DNA from: Acidobacteriota bacterium
GTDB taxonomy: Bacteria; Acidobacteriota; Terriglobia; Terriglobales; Acidobacteriaceae
DNA length: 7,887 nt
Direction of reading: 5' to 3'
NCBI GenBank assembly: GCA_019247235.1
Contig: JAFAPG010000260.1
Location: 1-7,887, forward strand
The position numbers and the translations under genes are program-made. The notes under the pieces were generated by a model. It was not told where the DNA came from. It worked only from the letters and a program-made list of their open reading frames with translations, and searched no databases. Of the stretch, positions 1 to 7,016 are shown one piece after another (positions within the stretch are counted from its first letter, which is position 1; every line of letters begins with the position of its first letter).

Positions 1-10
1 CATCAGCAAA

Positions 11-22
11 GTGTCGTAAAAT
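11..22 (+). promoter_or_regulatory. Possible -10 promoter region of the cyclophilin gene
   Basis: TAAAAT at 17-22 resembles a sigma-70 -10 hexamer (TATAAT). It would place the transcription start near base 29 and give a leader of about 26 bases with the ribosome-binding site at 46-50. The matching -35 element would lie at or before the window edge, so it cannot be checked. The 12-mer GTGTCGTAAAAT (11-22) recurs at 7842-7853 in what also looks like a promoter position. This is inference from position and similarity. Confidence 0.35.
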
Positions 23-54
23 GGCAGTTTTCCATTTCTGATCCTAGGAGTCCC

Positions 55-768
55 ATGTATAAAGCCATTCTCATCGTCTTGGTCCTCATATCGATACCTC
101 TGGCCGCGCAAACCAGCACCCCGTCGCATCCCCCGGTGAAAAAGACCACGGCTCAGCCAAGTCCGCCAACCGCGATAATCGATACCACGGCAGGAAAAAT
201 GACCTGTACCTTATTCCCCGACAAGGCCCCCATCGGGGTAGCGAATTTCATCGGTTTGGCCCGGGGTACGAGGCAGTGGATCAATCCGGCAAGCGGGAAG
301 GAAATGCATGGAATTCCACTCTATAACGGCACGATTTTTCATCGCGTTATCCCTGGCTTCATGATCCAGGGCGGCGATCCTTTGGCTACTGGAACCGGCG
401 ATCCGGGGTACAAGTTCAAAAACGAAACTTCTTCGGATCTCAACTTTGACCGGGCCGGCCGCCTGGCTTATGCCAATGCCGGCCCGGACACCAACGGGTC
501 TCAGTTTTTCATTACTGAGCAGGCGTTCACCGGCCGTCAAGCGGATATGCTGAATGGACATTACACAATTTTTGGACAATGCGATGATGCTAGTGTTGAC
601 CTGGTCAAAAAGATCGCCGCAATGCCGCGCGATCAAAATAATAACGACCGTCCAGAGGATCCCGTGAAGATCAATAAAATTACCATCCTTCACGCCGGCA
701 GCGTACACGCCGGAACGGCAAAAAAGCCCAGTCCGAAACCGGCCCCCCAGGCCAGCAAACAGCACTGA
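55..768 (+). CDS. Exported cyclophilin-type peptidyl-prolyl cis-trans isomerase
   Basis: A 237-residue protein that should catalyse cis-trans isomerisation of X-Pro bonds in proteins folding in the periplasm. Residues 1-19 form a signal peptide with a hydrophobic core and an LAAQ end, and there is no lipobox cysteine. Residues 20-38 are a Pro/Thr/Lys-rich linker. Residues 39-213 are the cyclophilin domain, and 214-237 are a Lys/Pro/Ala-rich tail. The signature FHRVIPGFMIQGGDP (95-109) carries the expected catalytic Arg97 plus Phe102, Met103 and Gln105, and NGSQFFI (147-153) is also intact. The position matching human cyclophilin A Trp121 is Met165, and the His126 position is a Tyr. The first change is known in other bacterial cyclophilins to lower cyclosporin binding. 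The start at 55 is supported by AGGAG at 46-50, four bases upstream. A hairpin follows the stop, so the gene appears monocistronic. Its specific client proteins cannot be told from sequence. Confidence 0.95.
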   Translation: MYKAILIVLVLISIPLAAQTSTPSHPPVKKTTAQPSPPTAIIDTTAGKMTCTLFPDKAPIGVANFIGLARGTRQWINPASGKEMHGIPLYNGTIFHRVIPGFMIQGGDPLATGTGDPGYKFKNETSSDLNFDRAGRLAYANAGPDTNGSQFFITEQAFTGRQADMLNGHYTIFGQCDDASVDLVKKIAAMPRDQNNNDRPEDPVKINKITILHAGSVHAGTAKKPSPKPAPQASKQH

Positions 769-797
769 GCTAAGCTCGCCTTTCAAAGCTCACAATC

Positions 798-820
798 AGC
801 CGCAAGTCGGCGGCTTGCTT
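798..820 (+). terminator. Possible weak intrinsic terminator after the cyclophilin gene
   Basis: AGCCGC (798-803) and GCGGCT (810-815) form a perfect 6-bp GC-rich stem with a 6-base loop, followed by TGCTT. The shape and the position 30 bases after the stop at 766-768 fit an intrinsic terminator. The T tract is short and interrupted, so termination may be inefficient. Confidence 0.45.
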
Positions 821-982
821 TACAGCTGGACAAACTGAATTGTGAGTGGATTCAGTAGCCTAGTCAAACCTGAGCGAGACGGTCGCGGCGCATATCGACT
901 CGGCAGAGTTCTAGGAGTGTGCCGTGCACAAGGTACAAAGGACAGCGCGTGAGCTACCGCAGTTGCAACTTCGGCCATCATC

Positions 983-1042
983 TGTACCGTTTTTGCGGGA
1001 ATGTACCAAAACGGAACGGAATTGATCTTAACCTTTCGGTTA
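983..1042. promoter_or_regulatory. Candidate operator cluster in front of the receptor-esterase genes
   Basis: Three small symmetric signals lie close together. TGTACC occurs at 983-988 and again at 1002-1007, a 19-base period or nearly two helical turns. CCGTTTT (987-993) and AAAACGG (1008-1014) form a perfect 7-bp inverted repeat overlapping those copies. TAACC (1029-1033) and GGTTA (1038-1042) form a 5-bp inverted repeat with a 4-base gap. The cluster ends about 100 bases before the start codon, a usual place for transcription-factor sites. No regulator gene is in the window and I do not recognise the motif, so function is inference. Confidence 0.3.
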
Positions 1043-1124
1043 CCTGCCAGGTTTTTGTCATTACGAAGTTGACAAGGCAGCAAGGTGTTCACCAAGGTAG
1101 TTTCAAAACCACATATACGGCTAC

Positions 1125-1130
1125 AGGAGA
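1125..1130 (+). promoter_or_regulatory. Ribosome-binding site of the receptor gene
   Basis: AGGAGA lies nine bases before the ATG at 1140. A second in-frame ATG at 1155 (giving a leader that begins MKKIF) would be 24 bases away, too far for this site. The spacing therefore favours 1140. Confidence 0.65.
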
Positions 1131-1139
1131 ACTCAGCAA

Positions 1140-4100
1140 ATGCGTGGGCTCGATATGAAAAAGATTTTTGCCATGATTGTGCTGTTGGGTTGGAGCGTAC
1201 TTGGGAATGCCCAAACTCCGACAGCGACGCTTTCAGGAACGGTGCGCGATACCTCAGGCGCGGTCCTGCCCGCCGCAAGGATTACCCTGACCAACTCGTC
1301 CACGGCCGTGTCACGAACTGCCGAAGCCGATGACAAGGGGCGATACGACCTCACCAACATTGATCCGGGTACCTATGAAATACACGTTGAACGTGAAGGT
1401 TTCAAGGCCGCCGTTCAGCCAGGCGTGGTGCTCACGGTTGGGGGCACCACCAGTTTAGATCTAACGCTTACCCCGGGTTCAGTGCACGAGGTAATCACGG
1501 TCAACACAACCGAACCTCTTATTGAAACCACCAGCTCAAATCTAAGCCGTGAGGTTACCGAACAAAGTATCGAGTCGCTGCCAGTTCTCGGACGCAACTT
1601 CGTCGATTTCGCCAAGCTGTCGTCCGGAGTCGCGCCGGGCCGCGAGAACGTCGGCGGAGGCGCATTCAAAGAGCCGGACACGGGTGTGGGACAGGCGGCA
1701 GCGCCACGGCTGTCGTTTGCTGCCCAGCCCGAACTCAACACTATGATTCTGGTCGATGGCGCCGATAATGTTCAAACCTTCACGGGATTGCCCCATGTGA
1801 CTCCTTCGCAAGAGGCCGCGCAGGAGTTCCGGGTGCTTAACAGCACCTACCTTGCAGAATACGGGCGCGCTTCCGCGGGCTTTGTAAACATCGTCACCAA
1901 ATCGGGAAGCAATGATTCTCACGGCTCAGGATACTTTTTCGGAATGAATCAGGCACTGAACCAGCCCTATACGCTCAACCCCCGCGACCCACGCTTACAG
2001 CAGAACCAATACGGCGCAACCTTTGGCGGACCGGTCATGAAAGATAAGACGTTTTTCTTCCTTAATTATGAAGGCCAGCGGCGGGCACAAACGAACCAGT
2101 ACTCTACGGTAGTTCTGAACAATATCGCCGCTATCAACGCTACGAAGGCCAGCCTGGGGATCACGCCCGAGAATCTGGGCATTCTGCACACGAACAACTA
2201 CGATGGCTTTTTAGGAAAGCTCGATCATCATTTCACTGGCAACAATACATTCGCGCTCCGCTACAACATGCTGCATTCAACCGCCGACGGCTTTCTAGGC
2301 GGCAATGGCCGGGGCTCACCCGGACCTTCGACATCGCGCAACAACACCGTCATGGACCAGACCTTCATGGGTAGCGACACGGCTATCTTGAAATCCTCAG
2401 TGGTGAATGAAGCGCGACTCTCGTGGTCGCGGCGGACTTTTAACTTCCCATCCGCTTTCAATGATCCTGATCTCGAAGTCCCCAACTTGCTCCTCACTGG
2501 CAAGAGTACCTCCGATGTTGATTTTTATCGTGAAAGCCTGGTACAGGGATCTGACAACCTTTCATTTCTAACCGGTGGGCACCAAGTGAAATTTGGCGCG
2601 GAGGTTGAAAATTTTCGCGATCGATATCAATGGAATCTGTTCTTCCCGGCGCGCGTCCTGTTTACGAATTTTGATTGCTTCCTGGCCAATGAGCCTGCGT
2701 GTGCAAACTCTTTTGGCGCACCATCCAATGTTGCTCCTTTCAACAACGGCCTTCCTGTGCCGGTCCAATTTTGGACGCCGATTCTGCAGGGCTCCGCCGG
2801 ATACCCCACTGTGACTGTCACCCACCCCTCAGCCGGGCGGAATGTGTTCAGCAGTAACGTTCCTCCTGCCTGGTTACCGAATACGTTCGGCGACATTGAC
2901 CACAACGGCTACGGTTTCTTTGCTCAGGACCAGTGGAGGGCATCGTCCAAGCTGACGCTTACCTATGGTCTGCGCTACGACGTTGAGAGTTATCCATCGC
3001 AGTTCGTTCCCAAGGAGCCTTATAACGGTGTGCAGCCGCGTGTTGGGCTGGCATTTGCCATCACTGATCGCACCGTGCTCCGCGCGGGCTTTGGCCTATT
3101 TGATGGACCGCTGGTTTCGAGCATCGGACAAGACTTCGCCACCTCGCAGTGGCTCGGCGAAGGGCCGCTGCCCAATGCCAACACCCTGGCTAACCAATTC
3201 GGGTATCCGGGAATTGCGCCGGTACTCGGCCGCTTTCCCGACGCCATCCAGCCTCAGGTGTTGAACCTTGGGACACCCCAGCAGTCGATGACCAACTTCC
3301 TCAGCACCGGGCAGGTGCCCTGTCTGCTTCCACTTGGCGTCTTTGTCTCGCCTCCTGGACCGCCAAATTGGGGGAACTGTGCTCCAGGAACACCTCCGGT
3401 GGTGTTTCCGGCCTTTGCCGACAATCCCACGAGCAGTTTGAAAATTCCCTACAGCGAGCAAGGCAGTGTGACGCTCTCGCACCAGCTTCGCGGTGGAATT
3501 GCGATAAAAGCAAGCTACTTGTACGTTCACGCAGTCCATCAGAATGCTATTTCGGGCAATCTAAACGCGCAGCAAATAGGAGTGGTCGACGGAGGGAAGG
3601 CGTGCTACGGAAAGAGCATCACCGCTGGCGGAGTGTGCAAAGGGCCGACCAACGCCCGCTTTCCCAACCTCGGCACCTTGTTCTACATAGAAGATAGTGG
3701 CGGAACGTCCCTCTATCATGGTGGCACCGCCGAAATTGAGAAACGCTTGTCCCATGGGTTCAGCCTGCATGGGAGTTACACCTTCGAGCGTGCGATTTCC
3801 AACTACGAGTCTGTCGCTAACTTGGCGGACTTCCCACAAGAGCAGGACCGACGGTTAGAAAGAGCGGTTTCGCGGCAAACGGTGCCGCAGCGCGTTACCG
3901 TGAGTCTCGTCAGTGCCGTGCCCAGCACCGTACGCGTGTTACACGATTTCCGGTTCAGCACCTTAGTGAGCGGGCAGAGCGGACAGTTTTACAACATCTA
4001 CGCCGGTATCGACGCCAACGGTGATACCAATTCTCTCAACGATCGACCCGGGACGCTTGGCCGAGACACGCTTAAGGGACCCACGATCTTCAGTTGGGAC

Positions 4101-4355
4101 ATGCGTGTAGGACGCAACATTCGGTTCCGGGAGCATGTCACGGGGGAACTCACTTTCGACCTTTTTAACGTCAGCAATCGGCTGAATGTGACCGACCTAA
4201 ACACGGTCTGTGGATGTGATTTGCCCGCTTCAAGCTTCAGCCCGTCGGCACTTCCGAGCACCATGGGTTCTCTCAATCCGTTGCTGCTCTTCGACACACC
4301 ACGTCAAACGTTAAATCCTTTTCAGTTTCAGTATGGCTTCAAAGTGCGCTTTTAA
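1140..4355 (+). CDS. Oar-like TonB-dependent outer-membrane receptor with carboxypeptidase-regulatory-like domain
   Basis: A 1071-residue outer-membrane protein predicted to import a substrate using energy passed on by TonB-ExbBD. Residues 1-24 are a signal peptide (LGNA, then QTPT). Residues 29-112 form a CarboxypepD_reg-type beta-sandwich (SGTVRDTSGAVLPAARITLT, then GRYDLTNIDPGTYEIHVEREGF). EVITVN (117-122) is a plausible TonB-box-like stretch, though not certain. The plug spans about 125-255 and includes LPVLGRNFVDFAKL and ILVDGADN. The rest is a beta-barrel rich in aromatic, alternating strands and ends in GFKVRF, whose terminal Phe fits the BAM assembly signal. DANGDTNSLNDRPG (958-971) is an Asp/Asn-rich loop of the kind common in this family. 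The eight cysteines fall in four close pairs (513/521, 728/747, 822/833, 1024/1026). Length and architecture match the large acidobacterial receptors. Ligand specificity is not visible; adjacency to the esterase suggests plant phenolic esters or their products. Confidence 0.93.
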   Translation: MRGLDMKKIFAMIVLLGWSVLGNAQTPTATLSGTVRDTSGAVLPAARITLTNSSTAVSRTAEADDKGRYDLTNIDPGTYEIHVEREGFKAAVQPGVVLTVGGTTSLDLTLTPGSVHEVITVNTTEPLIETTSSNLSREVTEQSIESLPVLGRNFVDFAKLSSGVAPGRENVGGGAFKEPDTGVGQAAAPRLSFAAQPELNTMILVDGADNVQTFTGLPHVTPSQEAAQEFRVLNSTYLAEYGRASAGFVNIVTKSGSNDSHGSGYFFGMNQALNQPYTLNPRDPRLQQNQYGATFGGPVMKDKTFFFLNYEGQRRAQTNQYSTVVLNNIAAINATKASLGITPENLGILHTNNYDGFLGKLDHHFTGNNTFALRYNMLHSTADGFLGGNGRGSPGPSTSRNNTVMDQTFMGSDTAILKSSVVNEARLSWSRRTFNFPSAFNDPDLEVPNLLLTGKSTSDVDFYRESLVQGSDNLSFLTGGHQVKFGAEVENFRDRYQWNLFFPARVLFTNFDCFLANEPACANSFGAPSNVAPFNNGLPVPVQFWTPILQGSAGYPTVTVTHPSAGRNVFSSNVPPAWLPNTFGDIDHNGYGFFAQDQWRASSKLTLTYGLRYDVESYPSQFVPKEPYNGVQPRVGLAFAITDRTVLRAGFGLFDGPLVSSIGQDFATSQWLGEGPLPNANTLANQFGYPGIAPVLGRFPDAIQPQVLNLGTPQQSMTNFLSTGQVPCLLPLGVFVSPPGPPNWGNCAPGTPPVVFPAFADNPTSSLKIPYSEQGSVTLSHQLRGGIAIKASYLYVHAVHQNAISGNLNAQQIGVVDGGKACYGKSITAGGVCKGPTNARFPNLGTLFYIEDSGGTSLYHGGTAEIEKRLSHGFSLHGSYTFERAISNYESVANLADFPQEQDRRLERAVSRQTVPQRVTVSLVSAVPSTVRVLHDFRFSTLVSGQSGQFYNIYAGIDANGDTNSLNDRPGTLGRDTLKGPTIFSWDMRVGRNIRFREHVTGELTFDLFNVSNRLNVTDLNTVCGCDLPASSFSPSALPSTMGSLNPLLLFDTPRQTLNPFQFQYGFKVRF

Positions 4356-4401
4356 CACACTTCGGGGTAGGGCGCGCAATGACTCAGGTTCTTTTGGATT
4401 T

Positions 4402-4406
4402 GGAGG
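4402..4406 (+). promoter_or_regulatory. Ribosome-binding site that sets the esterase start at 4412
   Basis: GGAGG is followed by AAACC and then ATG at 4412-4414, a strong site with 5-base spacing. An in-frame ATG at 4379 would add 11 residues (MTQVLLDLEET), including acidic residues in front of the signal peptide, which is unlike a signal-peptide n-region. The downstream start is preferred. Confidence 0.75.
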
Positions 4407-4411
4407 AAACC

Positions 4412-6169
4412 ATGTCGTTTCAGGCAAAGCATTTCCAATTTTTGACGGTTCTGTGTGCCGTTGTACTGCAAGTCGCTGTCGGCGCCCTCTCTGCAAAGGC
4501 AGATCGCTGCACGGATCTTTCGAACCTTTCACTTGCCGATGTAACATCGATTACGGCGACTTCGGTTCCAGCCAATACCTTCCTTACACCACCACCCTTT
4601 CCCGGCCTGCCACCGGGACCCGCTGTGCCGGTCGCATTCTGCCGGGTGCAGATCACGATGGATTCACTCGACTTCACCCCGCCGCAACTTAACATCGAAG
4701 TGTGGCTTCCCAATCCAGACAAGTGGAACCGTCGGTTCCAGGCAGAGGGTGGCGGCGGCTATGCCGGCGGCATCTCATATTCTGCGCTTGCTGCCGCCGT
4801 AGTCGGCGATTCGGTAACCGGTCCGTTTGCTACGGCTTCAACCGACACCGGTCATCCTGCCGGCGGAACCGCTAATGGACAGGGCGGTGCCAATGGGGCC
4901 CAGGGCGGGGGTGGGTTTGCGCTTAACCCAGCCAGCGATGAACTGAACTGGGGATTGATCGTCGACTTCGCCTCGCGCTCTGAACACCAGATGACGCTCA
5001 AAGCGAAGGACGTGATCAGGGCATACTATGGTGACTGGCCGAAGTACTCGTATTGGAACGGGTGTTCGACCGGCGGACGTCAAGGATGGATGGAAGCTCA
5101 GCACTATCCAGACGACTACGACGGCATTCTTGCCGGTGCCCCCGCCTTTAATTGGGATCGCTTCATTCCCGCAGAGCTCTGGCCCGAGTTGGCAATGAAG
5201 CTCAACACCGGCGGACCCATTTCTCAAACCAAGCTGAATGCCGTGACGGCAGCGGCTATCAAAAGGTGCGACGCCAAGGACGGTGTTGTCGACGGGGTCA
5301 TCGGTGACCCACGCAAGTGCAACTTCGATCCGCATGAGCTAATTTGCGGCAGAGCCGGTGCTCCAACAGATAGCAGCTGCCTGAGCGATCCTGAGGCAGA
5401 TGCTGTTAAGGAAATCTGGCGGGGCGCACGCGGACCCCACGGCGAGTTCTTATGGTATGGACTCGAGCCCGGCACTTCTTTCGCCGGTTTGGCCAACACG
5501 GCGCCTTTCACCATCAGCCTTGATCACTGGCGTCTTTGGATAAAACAGAATCCTAGCTTCGATTGGCAAACGCTCGACGTTGCCAGTTTTAAGGAAGGCT
5601 TTGAGCAATCGCGAGAGAAGTTTCACGATGAGGCGATGACCCCTGTCGGCCCGCTCTTCCTCAGCGCGGACGACCCCAACCTCGAAGGCTTCCGTCGCCA
5701 TCGTGGGAAGATCATTACGTATCACGGCTGGACGGATCAGCTAATCTTCCCGCGTGGATCGATCGATTATTTCCAGCGGGTAACTGAAGCGAATGGCGGG
5801 CTGGAGGCCACGGGCAATTTTGACCGACTCTTCATGGTTCCTGGAATGAATCACTGTGCCGGCGGTGCCGGTGCAGTAAACTTTGGTCAATCCGGAGTCG
5901 TTCCAGTCTCGCTCGATCCAGAGCACGACGCGGTAGTGGCACTGATGCGATGGGTGGAAAAGGGCATAGCTCCCGACCACTTTGTGGCAACCACGGATCC
6001 GCAACCTCTGCATGCTGCCGAAAACAGCGTAAACCCGGGAACCTTCACGCGCCGCTTGTGTCCCTACCCGGCAATCGCGAAGTACAAGGGCGGGGATCCC
6101 AATAGTGCCGGGAGTTTCGTCTGCATCGGTCCGCATGGTGAAGATGATAATGATCGTGGAAGAGACTAG
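4412..6169 (+). CDS. Secreted tannase/feruloyl esterase-family hydrolase
   Basis: A 585-residue exported alpha/beta hydrolase of the tannase family (PF07519), whose members hydrolyse ester bonds of phenolic acids such as gallate or ferulate in plant material. The signal peptide covers about residues 1-30 and ends SAKA before Asp. The catalytic signature is complete: nucleophile Ser219 in NGCSTGGRQG with the preceding Cys218, Asp442 in YHGWTDQL, and His481-Cys482 in PGMNHCAGG. This is the family's CS-D-HC motif, in which the two cysteines form a disulfide that brings Ser and His together. DAKDGVVDGVIGDP (about 288-301) matches the family's calcium-binding segment. SDPEADAVKEIWRGARGP marks the lid region. 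A Gly-rich stretch after TDTGHP (about 151-169) looks longer than usual. It follows the receptor gene by 56 bases on the same strand and is closed by a terminator, so co-transcription is likely. Sequence alone does not separate tannase, feruloyl esterase or MHETase-like activity. A longer start at 4379 is possible but less likely. Confidence 0.93.
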   Translation: MSFQAKHFQFLTVLCAVVLQVAVGALSAKADRCTDLSNLSLADVTSITATSVPANTFLTPPPFPGLPPGPAVPVAFCRVQITMDSLDFTPPQLNIEVWLPNPDKWNRRFQAEGGGGYAGGISYSALAAAVVGDSVTGPFATASTDTGHPAGGTANGQGGANGAQGGGGFALNPASDELNWGLIVDFASRSEHQMTLKAKDVIRAYYGDWPKYSYWNGCSTGGRQGWMEAQHYPDDYDGILAGAPAFNWDRFIPAELWPELAMKLNTGGPISQTKLNAVTAAAIKRCDAKDGVVDGVIGDPRKCNFDPHELICGRAGAPTDSSCLSDPEADAVKEIWRGARGPHGEFLWYGLEPGTSFAGLANTAPFTISLDHWRLWIKQNPSFDWQTLDVASFKEGFEQSREKFHDEAMTPVGPLFLSADDPNLEGFRRHRGKIITYHGWTDQLIFPRGSIDYFQRVTEANGGLEATGNFDRLFMVPGMNHCAGGAGAVNFGQSGVVPVSLDPEHDAVVALMRWVEKGIAPDHFVATTDPQPLHAAENSVNPGTFTRRLCPYPAIAKYKGGDPNSAGSFVCIGPHGEDDNDRGRD

Positions 6170-6524
6170 TCTGAGAGCTTGCCTGCAAACGGGGTGCTGC
6201 TGCCGTCGGCACCCCTTTGCCTCGAGACATTCAAGCAGTAGGTAACGAAAAGATCGAATCAATCGTCCCTGCCAGATGATTTGCGGAGCTCGCAAAGGCT
6301 GTATTATCTCAAGTTCGCAAAGCGGAGGGAGGTTGAAGGCACAAGCGTGCTCGTCCATCTCTCCCACATGCATTAACTGAGGAGAGAACCGGAGAGCGCC
6401 GGGCATCGGCGAGCTCTTCAACCGCGGCCGTGATGCACACCTCTGCAATCATTCCAGGCACCCTCCTGCGTCTCGGTTTGTGGGGACATTCAGCGTTCAA
6501 GCGCCGCAAGTTCCCAAATGTGTA
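6170..6524. other. Intergenic region between convergent genes
   Basis: Apart from the hairpin at 6191-6218, this 355-base stretch shows no gene I can support. Minus-strand open frames crossing it are either the shadow of the esterase gene or short Arg-rich translations without a recognisable domain. The flanking genes converge here, so no promoter is required for either. Confidence 0.5.
6191..6218 (+). terminator. Intrinsic terminator after the receptor-esterase operon
   Basis: GGGGTGCTG (6191-6199) pairs with CGGCACCCC (6207-6215) as a 9-bp stem with one G-U pair and a 7-base loop, followed by TTT at 6216-6218. It begins 22 bases after the esterase stop. The stem is strong and the T tract short. 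This is a reasonable end for the receptor-esterase transcript. Confidence 0.6.
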
Positions 6525-7016
6525 CTATGCCCAACGCGCATTTATGAGTCTAAACAGAAAATTTCCGACCGCTCCAGAGCATAGACCCGCCAGCAGAGAC
6601 AACCCATTTCCTTCTACGTAGATGTGTAGCACCGTTAATTTCCGCTTATGGCTCTGCTCGTTCCGTTGTCTCTCCGTGTGAGTCGACTCTTTTAAAGTTC
6701 GAGCGTCTTCTCTACCTTCCGCTTGTTCTCTGCCTGCTTGCCAATCAAAGAAGGCTTTTAGAACTAGCCATCCGGCAATTAGATGATATTCCGAGAACAT
6801 AACGGCCCATATATACAGAATGCGCTCGAGTTTTCCTATATTTTTTGCTTCGGGTAAGTGAAGAGGATCCTCTCCTTCAAGATTTACTTCCGGCCTACTG
6901 AGGCGCCAACGCAGCACGTGCTCCACAATCCAGTTACCGACCGAACTCGATATTCCGACGGCGATTAAAAAGGCGACAGTAAAGGGAAGGTTCAGACTTT
7001 TAACGATGTCGCTCAT
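6525..7016 (-). CDS. Small integral membrane protein of unknown function
   Basis: A 163-residue protein I cannot name. It has a clear membrane layout: one hydrophobic segment at about 11-31, one or two at about 65-90 (LERILYIWAVMFSEYHLIAG and the following WLVLKAFFDW), and one at about 136-157 (GLSLLAGLCSGAVGNFLF). A charged, Glu/Arg/Lys-rich stretch at about 95-126 lies between the last two and is presumably cytoplasmic. The LER-x-LY ... LI-x-x-WL-x-LK pattern reminds me of small uncharacterised bacterial membrane proteins, but I cannot confirm a family. The ATG at 7016 is the only start codon between the upstream in-frame stop and the body of the protein, and the ribosome-binding site is weak (TAGG about 12 bases upstream). 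DNA here is more AT-rich than the neighbours: 24 of 60 bases are G or C at 6781-6840, against 35 of 60 at 5101-5160. No neighbour is on the same strand. Confidence 0.6.
   Translation of the reverse strand: MSDIVKSLNLPFTVAFLIAVGISSSVGNWIVEHVLRWRLSRPEVNLEGEDPLHLPEAKNIGKLERILYIWAVMFSEYHLIAGWLVLKAFFDWQAGREQAEGREDARTLKESTHTERQRNEQSHKRKLTVLHIYVEGNGLSLLAGLCSGAVGNFLFRLINARWA

Larger units (their letters stand above)
769..1139. other. Intergenic region upstream of the receptor gene
   Basis: This 371-base stretch has no convincing gene. A 152-codon open frame on the minus strand (820-1278) runs into the 5' end of the receptor gene, has no recognisable domain, and is best read as chance. A short plus-strand open frame inside the stretch likewise shows no family features. 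What it does hold is the hairpin at 798-820, a cluster of inverted and direct repeats at 983-1042, a perfect TTGACA at 1069-1074 without an obvious -10 partner at normal spacing, and the receptor's ribosome-binding site at 1125-1130. Confidence 0.6.

Noticed and set aside
211..786. 191-codon minus-strand open frame opposite the cyclophilin gene
   Set aside because: It lies almost wholly antisense to a well-supported gene and has no recognisable family features.
1069..1074. Perfect TTGACA as -35 box of the receptor promoter
   Set aside because: No -10-like hexamer is present 15-19 bases downstream (the region reads CCAAGG or similar). It is noted in the intergenic description but not called as a promoter.
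820..1278. 152-codon minus-strand open frame covering the intergenic region and the receptor's 5' end
   Set aside because: It overlaps the signal peptide and first domain of a clear gene, has no domain or export signal, and its composition (Arg, Ser, Pro rich) is typical of an out-of-frame translation.
4379..4411. Longer start for the esterase at ATG 4379
   Set aside because: The ATG at 4412 has a strong GGAGG five bases upstream and yields a normal signal peptide. The extra 11 residues are acidic and would sit before the signal peptide.
5741..6448. 235-codon minus-strand open frame
   Set aside because: More than half is antisense to the conserved C-terminal part of the esterase. The rest covers the terminator and intergenic DNA, and no domain is seen.
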